Source: Labrys miyagiensis
Lineage (GTDB): Bacteria > Pseudomonadota > Alphaproteobacteria > Rhizobiales > Labraceae
NCBI RefSeq assembly: GCF_030160835.1
Contig: NZ_BSPC01000054.1
Location: forward strand, 1-64,000
Direction of reading: 5' to 3'
Length of the DNA: 64,000 bases
Part shown: piece by piece, positions 27,385 to 35,474 of the stretch
How positions within the stretch are numbered: position 1 is the first letter of the stretch
How the letters are laid out: each line of letters begins with the position of its first letter
Translations under genes and position numbers: made by a program
The notes under the pieces: generated by a model
What the model saw: only the letters and a program-made list of their open reading frames with translations
Told to the model about the DNA's origin: nothing
Database searches by the model: none

Positions 27385-29175
27385 TTACGCCGCGTCCCTG
27401 AATTGTAGTTGCGCCAGCCGGGCATAGAGGCCGCCCCGGGCAACCAGCGCATCATGCGTGCCCTCCTCGACGATGCGGCCCTCCTCCAGCACCACGATGC
27501 GGTCGGCCGCCTGCACGGTGGCGAGGCGGTGGGCGATCACCAGCGTGGTGCGCTGCGTCATCAGGCCGTCGAGGGCGCGCTGCACCGCCTTCTCGCTCTC
27601 GGAATCGAGGGCTGACGTCGCCTCGTCGAGCAGCAGAACCGGCGCGTCCTTCAGGATGGCGCGGGCGATGGCGATACGCTGGCGCTGGCCGCCCGACAGG
27701 GTGACCCCGCGCTCGCCGATCGACGTGTCATAGCCCTGCGGCATGGCGCGGATGAAGCCATCGGCGGCGGCAAGGCGTGCGGCCTCCTCCACCTCGGCAT
27801 CGCTGGCATCCGGGCGGCCGAAGCGGATATTGTCGCGGGCGCTGGCGGCGAACACCACGGGGTCCTGCGCCACCACGGCGATGCGCTGGCGCACGCGCTT
27901 GGGGTCGGCGGTTGGCAGGGCAATGCCATCGAGCGTCACGCGGCCGTCCAGCGGATCGTAATAGCGCAGCAGGAGCTGGAACAGCGTGCTCTTGCCCGCG
28001 CCGGAGGGTCCGACGATGGCGACGGTCTCGCCCGCCTTCACAGCGAGGTCGATGCCATGCAGCACCGGCCGGTCGGGCTGGCCGGGATAGGCGAACTCGA
28101 CCTTCTCGAAGGCGATGGCGCCGCGGGCGGGTTCCGGCAAAGCCATGGGCTTGGCCGGAGCCACGATGGCGGGCCGTTCGTGCAGGAGCTCGCCCAGACG
28201 CTCGGCCGCGCCGGCTGCCTGGATGAGTTCCGACCAGACCTGGCTCAGCTCCGATAGAGCCCCTGCGCCAAACACGGCATAGCCGATGAACTGGACCAGG
28301 GTGCCGGCAGTCATCGTCTTGGCGATGACGTCATGGGCGCCGAGCCACAGCACGCCGACGATGGAGGCAAACACCAGGAACAGGGCGATTGCCGTCAGCA
28401 CGGAGCGGGATCGTATCGAGGTAACCGCCGCCGTATAGGCACGCTCGACTTCCCCCGAGAAACGACCGATCGCCAGGCGTTCCGCCGTGAAGGCCTGGAC
28501 GAAGCGCATGGCGCCGATGATCTCGGATGCATAGGCGGAAGCGTCGGCAAGCGTATCCTGCGCCTTGCGAGAGCGCACCCGTACCGCGCGTCCGAAGGCA
28601 ACCAGGGGCAGCACGATGATGGGGATGGCGATCAGCACCAGCGCCGACAATTTCGGGCTGGTTACCACCATCATCGCCGCCGCGCCTGCGAACAGAAATA
28701 GATTGCGGAGGGCCACCGACGCCGATGATCCGAACGCTGCCTTGATCTGCGTGGTATCCGCGGTGAGGCGAGAAATGATTTCGCCGGTCTTGGCCGTATC
28801 GAAGAACAGTGGGGAGAGCTCGGTGAGATGGGCGAAGACGGCCGTTCGCACGTCGGCCACCACACGCTCGCCCAAAGTCATCACCAGATAGTAGCGCGAA
28901 GCACTAGCCAGCGCGAGCACGAGCACTACGCCCGTCAGGGCCGCGAAGTAGGAATTGATCTCGCCGGCATGATCGAGGGAAAAGCCGAAATCGACCATGC
29001 GCCGCAGGGCCACCGGCACCACCAGCGTGGTAGCAGCAGCCACAGCCAGCGCGATGAAAGCCAAGGCGATGCGCCCACGATAGTGCAGCGCATAGGGAAT
29101 CAAGGCCTTCAACGGGGAGAGCGCGCGGCTGCTTTTCTGTGTTTCCGGCGTCTGGGCGGTTATTTCTGTAGCCAC
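27385..29175 (-). CDS. ABC transporter with fused membrane and ATPase domains (MsbA-like)
   Basis: A 596-residue half-transporter that would work as a homodimer. The N-terminal six-helix membrane domain spans about 20-310, then the ATPase with VGPSGAGKSTLFQLLLRYYDPLDG (Walker A), a TLSGGQRQRIAIARAIL signature and VLLLDEATSALD (Walker B). The family exports lipids, drugs or peptides; the cargo is unknown. The GTG at 29175 is chosen because GAGGA lies about ten bases upstream and the frame has no usable ATG before the first helix. It stands alone, divergent from mgtE. Confidence 0.92.
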   Translation of the reverse strand: MATEITAQTPETQKSSRALSPLKALIPYALHYRGRIALAFIALAVAAATTLVVPVALRRMVDFGFSLDHAGEINSYFAALTGVVLVLALASASRYYLVMTLGERVVADVRTAVFAHLTELSPLFFDTAKTGEIISRLTADTTQIKAAFGSSASVALRNLFLFAGAAAMMVVTSPKLSALVLIAIPIIVLPLVAFGRAVRVRSRKAQDTLADASAYASEIIGAMRFVQAFTAERLAIGRFSGEVERAYTAAVTSIRSRSVLTAIALFLVFASIVGVLWLGAHDVIAKTMTAGTLVQFIGYAVFGAGALSELSQVWSELIQAAGAAERLGELLHERPAIVAPAKPMALPEPARGAIAFEKVEFAYPGQPDRPVLHGIDLAVKAGETVAIVGPSGAGKSTLFQLLLRYYDPLDGRVTLDGIALPTADPKRVRQRIAVVAQDPVVFAASARDNIRFGRPDASDAEVEEAARLAAADGFIRAMPQGYDTSIGERGVTLSGGQRQRIAIARAILKDAPVLLLDEATSALDSESEKAVQRALDGLMTQRTTLVIAHRLATVQAADRIVVLEEGRIVEEGTHDALVARGGLYARLAQLQFRDAA

Positions 29176-29498
29176 GTAACAATCATCCTCGCGAGCGCGC
29201 GGGACAATGCCGCGCCGCGGCCCCGGCTGCAATCGCGCCGTTTCGAACCGCTACAGTTTGCCGCGGCATGTACCTTCGTGCGCCGTGCAAAAAAGCGCTT
29301 GACTGCGACGGCGCAGAAGCGCAATTCGCCATTGTTCCGGCTCACGAATTTATTCGTCTACCGGACCCCACGAGACCCCAAGATCCATGCCAAGCGACAG
29401 TACCAGTCGAATGTTCGCGCCGTTGACGGCTGAGATGGACTGACCGCATTCGCGGGCTCGTCCTTCCGGCCGGCAACGGCCGATAGGAAGGAAGAGCC
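29176..29498. other. Divergent intergenic region ABC exporter / mgtE
   Basis: A 323-bp spacer that must hold both promoters. TTGACT at 29299 could be a -35 hexamer towards mgtE. I looked for a magnesium-sensing leader such as an M-box and did not recognise one. No gene is seen. Confidence 0.5.
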
Positions 29499-30872
29499 AT
29501 GGAAGACCTGGCCGAAAAGAATGTCGATCTCGCCGATCGCGACATCCTCGATGTCTGCCTCGGTCTCGAGCATGTCGCTGATATCGTTGAATTGCTCAAC
29601 GAGCAGGATATCGAGGAGCAGGCCCGCGTCCTCATCCACCTGCCGGATGAGCGCGCCATCGAAGTGCTCGACCAGCCCGGGCTGGACGATCCCGCCGCCC
29701 TGATCGAGGCGCTGCCGACCGATCGCGCCCTGAAACTGCTCGCCGGCATGTCCTCGGACCGCGTGGCGGATGTGTTCCGCTACATGAACGATCCGCCGCG
29801 CTCGGACCTGCTGCAGCGTCTCGACCCCGAGACCCGCACATCGCTGGACAAGGTGCTGTCCTATCCCGTTGACAGCGCCGGCTCCCTGATGACTACCGAA
29901 TTCGTCTCGGTGCCCTCCTCCTGGACGGTGGAGCAGACGCTGGACCATATCCGCCGCGTCGAGCGCACCCGCGAGACGATCTATTCGGTCTATGTCCTCG
30001 ATCCAAAGACCCGTCAGCTTCTCAAAGCCGTGGCGCTGCGCCGCCTGATCACGGCCGATCCCAAGGCCTCGGTGCTCACAGCCGCCCGCTTCGACAAGCC
30101 GATCACGGTCTCCCCCACGGCCGACCGCGAGGAAGTGGCCAAGCTCATCTCCAAATACGACCTGCTGGCCGTGCCGGTGGTCGATGAGAGCTGGCATGTC
30201 ATCGGCATCGTCACCGTCGACGACATCATCGACGCCATCGTGGCCGAAGGCACCGAGGACGCCCAGAAGTTCGGCGGCATGGAAGCTCTCGACGAGCCCT
30301 ACAACACCATCGGCTTCTGGGCGATGATCAAGAAGCGCGCCGGCTGGCTGTGCATCCTGTTCCTGTCGGAAATGCTCACCGCCAGCGCCATGCAGCACTT
30401 CTCGGACGAGCTCGACAAGGCGGCGGTGCTCACCTTGTTCATTCCGCTGGTGATGTCCTCGGGCGGCAATTCCGGCTCGCAGGCGACCTCGCTGCTGATC
30501 CGCGCGATCGCACTGGGCGAGGTCAAGCTCAGGGACTGGTGGCGTGTGGCGCTGCGCGAACTGCCGACAGGCGTCTGCCTCGGCGCTATCCTGGGCGTAC
30601 TCGGCGTGTTGCGCATCACGGTGTGGCAGACCGCCGGCTTCTTCGATTATGGCGTGCATTGGGGCCTCGTCGCCTTTACCATCGCCATGGCCCTGACGGC
30701 GATCGTCACCTTCGGCTCGCTGGCGGGCTCCATGCTGCCCTTCGCCCTGAAGAAATGCGGGCTCGACCCCGCCAGCGCCTCGGCCCCCTTCGTCGCCACG
30801 CTCGTCGACGTGACAGGGCTGGTGATCTACTTCTCCGTGGCGCTGCTCATCCTCAAGGGCACTTTGCTGTAG
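29499..30872 (+). CDS. mgtE: Magnesium transporter MgtE
   Basis: A 457-residue MgtE Mg2+ channel/transporter. Order: N-terminal helical MgtE_N domain (about 1-130, with [14 protein letters not shown]), two CBS domains (about 140-265, ending [21 protein letters not shown]), a plug helix, and five membrane helices (about 285-457) including the pore region with [14 protein letters not shown]. The cytosolic domains sense Mg2+ and close the pore. AGGAAGGAAGAG before the ATG is a strong ribosome binding site. Confidence 0.96.
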   Translation: MEDLAEKNVDLADRDILDVCLGLEHVADIVELLNEQDIEEQARVLIHLPDERAIEVLDQPGLDDPAALIEALPTDRALKLLAGMSSDRVADVFRYMNDPPRSDLLQRLDPETRTSLDKVLSYPVDSAGSLMTTEFVSVPSSWTVEQTLDHIRRVERTRETIYSVYVLDPKTRQLLKAVALRRLITADPKASVLTAARFDKPITVSPTADREEVAKLISKYDLLAVPVVDESWHVIGIVTVDDIIDAIVAEGTEDAQKFGGMEALDEPYNTIGFWAMIKKRAGWLCILFLSEMLTASAMQHFSDELDKAAVLTLFIPLVMSSGGNSGSQATSLLIRAIALGEVKLRDWWRVALRELPTGVCLGAILGVLGVLRITVWQTAGFFDYGVHWGLVAFTIAMALTAIVTFGSLAGSMLPFALKKCGLDPASASAPFVATLVDVTGLVIYFSVALLILKGTLL

Positions 30873-30988
30873 CGGCCTGCAGACAGACGCTTGAACATTG
30901 GCGGGTTTTGCGCTATCGACCCGCCACTCATTCGAATTTGACTTATCCGACCGGGGTAGCGCTCCGGCAAAGAGCAGGATTTGACCCC

Positions 30989-31216
30989 ATGAAGGCCGAC
31001 ATTCATCCCGACTACCACAAGATCAAGGTCGTTCTGACCGACGGCAGCGAGTTCTACACGCACTCGACCTACGGCAAGGAAGGCGACACGCTGCAGCTCG
31101 ACATCGATCCCAAGTCGCATCCGGCCTGGACGGGCGGCACGCAGCAGCTCCTCGACCGCGCCGGCCGCGTGTCGAAGTTCAACCAGCGCTTCGCCGGCAT
31201 CAGCTTCAAGCGCTGA
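30989..31216 (+). CDS. rpmE: 50S ribosomal protein L31, zinc-free type
   Basis: A 75-residue L31 beginning [19 protein letters not shown]. The CxxC zinc ligands of the C+ type are absent, so this is the C- form, which does not need zinc. The conserved [25 protein letters not shown] and SKFNQRF tail are present. An AGCAGGA ribosome binding site precedes the ATG, and a terminator follows the gene, so it is probably monocistronic. Confidence 0.96.
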   Translation: MKADIHPDYHKIKVVLTDGSEFYTHSTYGKEGDTLQLDIDPKSHPAWTGGTQQLLDRAGRVSKFNQRFAGISFKR

Positions 31217-31242
31217 TCCGAGTTCCCATCGCTGTGACGTTG

Positions 31243-31271
31243 AAAGCGGGCCCTCGGGTCCGCTTTTGTTT
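31243..31271 (+). terminator. Terminator after rpmE
   Basis: AAAGCGGGCC pairs with GGTCCGCTTT (one G-T pair) and is followed by TGTTTT, 27 bases after the rpmE stop. Confidence 0.82.
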
Positions 31272-31436
31272 TGGGAAAGGCGTACAAAAAGAAGCCGCGA
31301 GAAGATCGCGGCTTAATCCAAGTCAGAAACAGGGAGGCGTCAAACAGAGTGAACAGGAGCCACTCGAACATCCAGGGAAGCTGGAATGGGCACAGGCTAC
31401 CTGAGAAAACTTACTGTTCGGTTAACGCGCTCCCAG

Positions 31437-31628
31437 CTACGTCTTGAAAAACGCACTCGCCGCCGACATCGAGGCGGCCTTGCGCTCCTTCGCCTCCTCC
31501 AGGCGCCGGATCTCGTCCTTCAGCGCCGCAATACGTTCGTCGAGCTCGTGCAGGGAAAGCGTGGAAAGATCCTGGCCGATCTGGTGGCCCATAGCGGCCT
31601 TGCGCGGTTCGTCGTCGAAAACGGCCAT
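31437..31628 (-). CDS. DUF1192 family small protein
   Basis: A 63-residue protein with the DUF1192 pattern: MAVFDDEPRK, then IGQDLSTLSLHELDERIAALKDEIRRLEEA, which forms a short coiled coil, and a variable tail. The family is alphaproteobacterial and its function unknown. GGAGGAGG just upstream of the ATG supports the start. No neighbour suggests a role. Confidence 0.88.
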   Translation of the reverse strand: MAVFDDEPRKAAMGHQIGQDLSTLSLHELDERIAALKDEIRRLEEAKERKAASMSAASAFFKT

Positions 31629-32063
31629 GTTCCTCCTCCTGCAACCCTGGGCTCGCGGCCCTATTCCGCCCGTTGTGCCGCCATCTCCTGGGCCGTGGCA
31701 AGCCTTATCCTATCCGCATTCGCAATGAAGAGTTCGTGGCGACTTCCTGGCGGAACTGCCCGGGATCGGTGTCGGCGAAAGCACGCCTGGACACCATATG
31801 AGCCAGGGCGCCCCCTGCCATCTGCACGAAGCTGCGCCGTGCCAGCACCTCTCGCCTCCGCATTCCGAACCTGGCGTTGCGTGAGGATATCGTTCCATCG
31901 GCTTTTGTCGATGTCCTCCACCCTCGAAAATGCGCAACAGGCTTTCCTTTCAGACCGACGACGACTATATGGGGGATGAATCCCGACAATCAGCTCGCGT
32001 CGGGCTTCGCTCCGGGAGGCCGGTGCGAGGCGGCAGCGAGTTCATGCTTCCGAGGAGATGCTT
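31629..32063. other. Intergenic region DUF1192 / trcR
   Basis: A 435-bp spacer between divergent genes. A minus-strand frame at 31705-31989 includes a twin-arginine-like RRSFVQMAGGALA segment but ends quickly and continues only in another frame; it could be a gene remnant, but evidence is too thin to call. No terminator or RNA gene is recognised. Confidence 0.5.
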
Positions 32064-32780
32064 ATGTCGACCGCCCCGCTGATGCCGAAGGCCACCGCTG
32101 TCTGGCTGGTTGAGAACACCGCCCTCACCTTCGACCAGATCGCCGATTTCTGCAAACTACACCCGCTCGAGGTCAAGGGTATCGCCGATGGCGAAGTCGC
32201 CGCCGGCATCAAGGGTCAGGATCCGGTGATCGCCAACCAGCTCACGCGCGAGGAGATCGCCCGCGCCGAGCGCGATCCCAACTACCGCCTCAGGCTCGCG
32301 GAGCCGAAGGTGAAGATCGCCATCGCCAAGGTGAAGAAGGGCCCGCGCTATACGCCGGTCTCGCGCCGCCAGGACCGCCCGAACGCCATCCTCTGGCTGG
32401 TGAAGAACCATCCCGAACTCAAGGATGCGCAGATCATGCGCCTGGTCGGCACGACAAAGACCACGATCGCCGCCATCCGCGACCGCACGCATTGGAACAC
32501 CCAACAGCTCACCCCGTCGGATCCGGTGATGCTGGGCCTGTGCACACAGATCGACCTCGACTTCGAGGTGGCCCGTGCCTCCAAGGACCGTCCGCCCGAG
32601 CCCGAGAGCGCGACGCTGCTGCCGGCCGAGATCACCACCGGTCCGGCCGAGCGCGCCCACAGGGTCGAGGATACCTTCGCCTCGCTCGGCAACAAGCCGC
32701 GCCCGAACGAGGATGAGGAAGAACTCGACGTCGCCAACGTCTTCGCCAAGCTCAAGGGCATCAAGCAAAAGGACGACTGA
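32064..32780 (+). CDS. trcR: Cell cycle transcriptional regulator TrcR (DUF1013)
   Basis: A 238-residue DUF1013/TrcR family protein, confined to Alphaproteobacteria and linked to cell-cycle transcription. Features are MPKATAVWLVENTALTFDQIADFC at the N-terminus, a helix-turn-helix-like RPNAILWLVKNHPELKDAQIMRLVGTTKTTIAAIRDRTHWN (about 109-150), and an acidic C-terminus EDEEELDVANVFAKLKGIKQKDD. The ATG at 32064 follows GAGGAG; an ATG six bases earlier is too close to that site. A terminator lies after the gene. Confidence 0.92.
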   Translation: MSTAPLMPKATAVWLVENTALTFDQIADFCKLHPLEVKGIADGEVAAGIKGQDPVIANQLTREEIARAERDPNYRLRLAEPKVKIAIAKVKKGPRYTPVSRRQDRPNAILWLVKNHPELKDAQIMRLVGTTKTTIAAIRDRTHWNTQQLTPSDPVMLGLCTQIDLDFEVARASKDRPPEPESATLLPAEITTGPAERAHRVEDTFASLGNKPRPNEDEEELDVANVFAKLKGIKQKDD

Positions 32781-32815
32781 GGCTTCTCAGCCGTCCGGCA
32801 TCGATGCGATATCGC

Positions 32816-32851
32816 AGCGCGATCACGGCAAAGCGTGGTCGCGCTTTTCTT
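32816..32851 (+). terminator. Terminator after trcR
   Basis: AGCGCGATCACG (32816-32827) pairs with CGTGGTCGCGCT (32834-32845) with one G-T pair, then TTTCTTT. Confidence 0.85.
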
Positions 32852-32900
32852 TGTCGCCTGCCGCCCCACATTTTCCCCGACGGAGGTCCTTACACGGGTG

Positions 32901-32930
32901 AAGGCGCGACCGGCTTCCCAGTCGCGCCTT
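32901..32930. terminator. Hairpin between trcR and 96-residue gene
   Basis: A perfect 10-bp stem, AAGGCGCGAC with GTCGCGCCTT, around a 10-nt loop. The flanking T-runs are short, so it is a weak terminator or a transcript-end hairpin for the minus-strand gene. Confidence 0.5.
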
Positions 32931-32957
32931 TCATATAATGGTCGCCCTGCTTCGAGG

Positions 32958-33248
32958 TCAGCCGATCGGGCGGCCGAACTCGTCGCGAACCCCTTCATGC
33001 GGGGTATAAAGCACGGGGAGCACATCGTCGTCGCTATAGGCGTCGTGCAGGCGCGACGGCCGCGACAAGGCGAAGAGCTCTGCCTGGTGCCGGGCATAAC
33101 GCTCCGACGCCTGTTCGATCAGCGATTGCACACCTTCGAGCAGGGTAGCGAAGAGCGGATAGTTTACGCGAACCTGCGTCCCGTGGAGGGCCGGGGAATA
33201 GCTCCAGTGACGGCCCCATTCATCCTCGTGGTATTCAACGCTCGACAT
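32958..33248 (-). CDS. Small hypothetical protein
   Basis: A 96-residue soluble protein with no recognised domain. It opens MSSVEYHEDEWGRHWSYSPAL, is rich in Tyr, His and Asp, and ends RDEFGRPIG. The start at 33248 is set by AAGGA nine bases upstream. Normal composition and that site support a real gene. It is divergent from a LysR gene across 131 bp with a palindrome, so it may be that regulator's target. No function can be given. Confidence 0.65.
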   Translation of the reverse strand: MSSVEYHEDEWGRHWSYSPALHGTQVRVNYPLFATLLEGVQSLIEQASERYARHQAELFALSRPSRLHDAYSDDDVLPVLYTPHEGVRDEFGRPIG

Positions 33249-33347
33249 GACACTCATCCTTAACAAAAAGTTAGTTCCTGATTTCCCTATGGTGTTTATT
33301 TTCAACGTTTTATGTGGATTCATCAAGGCAGTTGACCTATCTTCATA

Positions 33348-33364
33348 ATCAAGAATAACTTGAT
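33348..33364. promoter_or_regulatory. Palindrome upstream of LysR gene
   Basis: ATCAAG-N5-CTTGAT is a perfect 6-bp inverted repeat 13 bases before the LysR start, in the divergent spacer. Size and position fit a LysR-type autoregulatory site. Confidence 0.5.
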
Positions 33365-33376
33365 GATCGCAGGTCT

Positions 33377-34303
33377 ATGATGAGCAAATCTGGCGCGGGG
33401 CTGGGCGCGCTGTGGACATTCGCCGCCGCCGCTCGCCATCTCAGCTTCGCCAGGGCGGCGGCCGAACTCGACGTCACGCCGGCGGCGGTGAGCAGTCAGA
33501 TCCGCGCCTTCGAGGAACGCCTCGGCACGCGCCTGTTCTTCCGTACCAGCCGCAGCATGCGCCTCACCCATGCCGGGGAGGAATTGCTGTCCTCCACCGC
33601 CGGGGCGCTGCGCACCATCGACGAGGCCCTGCGCCGCGCCGCCAACACCACGCATCGGGAGACCCTGACCGTCTCTTCCGGCCCGTCCTTTGCGGCCAAA
33701 TGGCTGGTGCCGCGCCTGCCTCATTTCCGGCAGAAGTTCCCGGAGATCGAGATGCGCATCGACATCTCCGACACGCTGGCCGATTTCGGCCGCGAGGAGA
33801 TCGATGTCGGCATCCGTTTTGGCCGGGGGGTCTATCCCGGCCTGCGCTCCGACCGGCTGTTCGACGAGGTGGTCTTTCCGATCTGCAGTCCCAAACTCTT
33901 GGAAGGCCCGGTACCGCTGCGCGAGCCCAACGACCTGCAGCATTTCACCCTGATCCATCTCGACTGGTACGGGCAGTACGATGCCTGGCCGGACTGGCGC
34001 ATGTGGCTGCTTGCCGCCAAGGCCGACAAGCCTGATCCTAGCCGCGGCCTGCATTTCAGCCAGTCGATCATGACGCTGCAGGCCGCCATCGACGGCCAGG
34101 GCGTGGCGCTCGGCAACACCAGCCTGGTGGGCGACGACCTCGCCGCCGGCCGGCTGGTACGCCCCTTCGATCTGTCGCTCAAGATCTCGCCGGAATTCGC
34201 CTATTATCTGGTGGTGCCCAAGACCAAGGCCGACAAGCCGATGATCAAAGCCTTCCGCGAGTGGATGCTGGGCGAGATCCAGAGCGGGGCGGTGACAGGA
34301 TAG
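33377..34303 (+). CDS. LysR-family transcriptional regulator (GcvA-like)
   Basis: A 308-residue LysR regulator. The N-terminal helix-turn-helix (about 10-65) reads LWTFAAAARHLSFARAAAELDVTPAAVSSQIRAFEERLG, followed by an effector domain with SVSSGPSFAAKWLVPRLPHF-like start and IDVGIRFGRGVYPGL, typical of the GcvA/AmpR branch. The start could be ATG 33377 or 33380. It is divergent from the 96-residue gene. A family C repeat begins three bases after its stop. The effector is unknown. Confidence 0.9.
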   Translation: MMSKSGAGLGALWTFAAAARHLSFARAAAELDVTPAAVSSQIRAFEERLGTRLFFRTSRSMRLTHAGEELLSSTAGALRTIDEALRRAANTTHRETLTVSSGPSFAAKWLVPRLPHFRQKFPEIEMRIDISDTLADFGREEIDVGIRFGRGVYPGLRSDRLFDEVVFPICSPKLLEGPVPLREPNDLQHFTLIHLDWYGQYDAWPDWRMWLLAAKADKPDPSRGLHFSQSIMTLQAAIDGQGVALGNTSLVGDDLAAGRLVRPFDLSLKISPEFAYYLVVPKTKADKPMIKAFREWMLGEIQSGAVTG

Positions 34304-34305
34304 GC

Positions 34306-34408
34306 TAAAGCGTTTTGCGATTTGACGGAATCGGCAAGAATCGCAAAGACGCGTCGAAACAAAGAGTTAGAGTAAAGCAGCGTTTGCGCCTAAACGCGCT
34401 TTGCTCCA
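34306..34408. repeat. Family C dispersed repeat, copy 2
   Basis: Near-identical to 21711-21815; it starts TAAAGCGTTTTGCGATTTGA and ends AAACGCGCTTTGCTCCA. It abuts and slightly overlaps the family A element A8. Confidence 0.85.
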
Positions 34409-34488
34409 GGAGCGCGGACATCTTGTCCGCTCTTCCTTCAAATCAAGCGCCGGGCTTCCAAGAGCGGACGGGACGTCCGCGCTCCCAG
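34406..34488. repeat. Family A palindromic repeat (A8)
   Basis: Arms CCAGGAGCGCGGAC on the left and GTCCGCGCTCCCAG on the right. The left hairpin is GCGGACATCTTGTCCGC (34414-34430), the right GCGGACGGGACGTCCGC (34464-34480). The interior is about 25 bp. It lies between the convergent LysR and DUF465 genes. Confidence 0.85.
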
Positions 34489-34489
34489 T

Positions 34490-34708
34490 TCACGCAATGA
34501 TATCCGGCGTCAGCATGTCCTCGATGTAGGAAATGCGGTCTTTCAGATGGAGCTTGCGCTTCTTCAGGCGCTGCAATTGCAGTCGATCCGGCGTGCCCAC
34601 CTGTTCCAGCGCGGCGATTGCAGCATCGAGGTCGCGGTGTTCCTGGCGCAGCTGGCCCAGTTCCGCCACGAGCGCGGCTTCCTCCTCCTCACTCAGCGGA
34701 TCTGACAA
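34490..34708 (-). CDS. DUF465 (YdcH-like) small protein
   Basis: A roughly 72-residue DUF465 protein with EEEAALVAELGQLRQEHRDLDAAI and LQLQRLKKRKLHLKDRISYIEDML, ending TPDIIA as is common in the family. Function is unknown; the fold is a helical hairpin. The frame stays open to 34936, but a TATAAT-type -10 hexamer at 34807-34802 suggests transcription starts near 34795, so TTG 34708 with AAGGTGAAGG upstream is preferred. A second DUF465 gene lies divergently at 35110. Confidence 0.8.
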   Translation of the reverse strand: MSDPLSEEEEAALVAELGQLRQEHRDLDAAIAALEQVGTPDRLQLQRLKKRKLHLKDRISYIEDMLTPDIIA

Positions 34709-35109
34709 GCCTTCACCTTTCCGTTCCAAACGGCGCAGCCTCGGCTTGAAAGCCACGCTGCGATTCTTGTTCGCCTTGCCCCGTTGCCGCCCGGGGAAGG
34801 CATTATAGCGCAAACTATGCCGGTGCGATTCGTCACCCGCAAGCGCTGTGGAAAGATATCGCCATCTATTTACACGCTTTGGCGGGCATTGGCCGAGGAA
34901 CCTTGAGACAAGGCTGCTACATCCTTGTTTCCGCACCCTTTTTCAGCGCTAGGCACTTTGGTGCATCGCGCGGTAAACTATTGTTCTGACTAATGTAATT
35001 GCTGCTTTGCACAATCGATAAAGACCCAAAAAACCCGAATTTTCCTTCGACAAGCCCTCCATTTCGTGAGAACGTCAAATGTCGGAACTGTGACAACAAG
35101 GAGCCGTTA
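34709..35109. other. Divergent spacer between two DUF465 genes
   Basis: A 401-bp AT-richer spacer holding promoters for both genes. Apart from the -10 hexamer noted, no gene, RNA or repeat is recognised. Confidence 0.5.
34802..34807 (-). promoter_or_regulatory. -10 hexamer for the DUF465 gene
   Basis: TATAAT on the minus strand, about 90 bases before the preferred start. No clear -35 hexamer is seen at 17 bp, so the promoter is tentative. Confidence 0.4.
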
Positions 35110-35289
35110 ATGCCTGTGCAGTCGCATCTGGTTGAGTTGGAGCGTAAGCATCACGCTCTCGAAACCGAACTCACCATCGCCTTGTCGCATCCCTCCTCGG
35201 ATGATCTCAAGATTGCAGAGCTGAAGCGTAAGAAACTCCTTTTGAAAGATGAAATTGAGAAGTTGAAGAGCACCGGGACGGTGCACTGA
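35110..35289 (+). CDS. DUF465 (YdcH-like) small protein
   Basis: A 59-residue DUF465 protein: MPVQSHLVELERKHHALETEL, then DDLKIAELKRKKLLLKDEIEKLK. It is the typical two-helix hairpin of the family; function is unknown. The ATG at 35110 follows AAGGAG. A strong terminator lies 25 bases after the stop, so it is monocistronic. Confidence 0.9.
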   Translation: MPVQSHLVELERKHHALETELTIALSHPSSDDLKIAELKRKKLLLKDEIEKLKSTGTVH

Positions 35290-35313
35290 CCCAGCCAAAG
35301 CTGGAGCATTCCC

Positions 35314-35356
35314 AACCGCCGGCCTGGAGTTGATCCGGGGCCGGCGGTTTCATTTT
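35314..35356 (+). terminator. Terminator after DUF465 gene
   Basis: AACCGCCGGCC (35314-35324) pairs with GGCCGGCGGTT (35339-35349), 11 bp, followed by TCATTTT. Confidence 0.85.
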
Positions 35357-35474
35357 GGGCGGCCGGAGAGGTGTTGGACGATCGCACGCGTGTGCCAATT
35401 CATACGGACAGGTCACGCTAACGAGCCCATGATGTCGCACGACTGAGGCGACATCCCACATGAGGGGGCATGCG

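Noticed and set aside
29233-29498. Magnesium riboswitch before mgtE
   Set aside because: I could not recognise M-box consensus elements; a covariance search would decide.
31661-31989. Minus-strand frame with a twin-arginine-like RRSFVQMAGGALA segment
   Set aside because: It ends after 95 residues, continues only in another frame, and lacks a clear start site or family; at best a remnant.
34709-34936. N-terminal extension of the first DUF465 gene
   Set aside because: Extra residues do not fit the family, and a -10 hexamer lies inside the extension.
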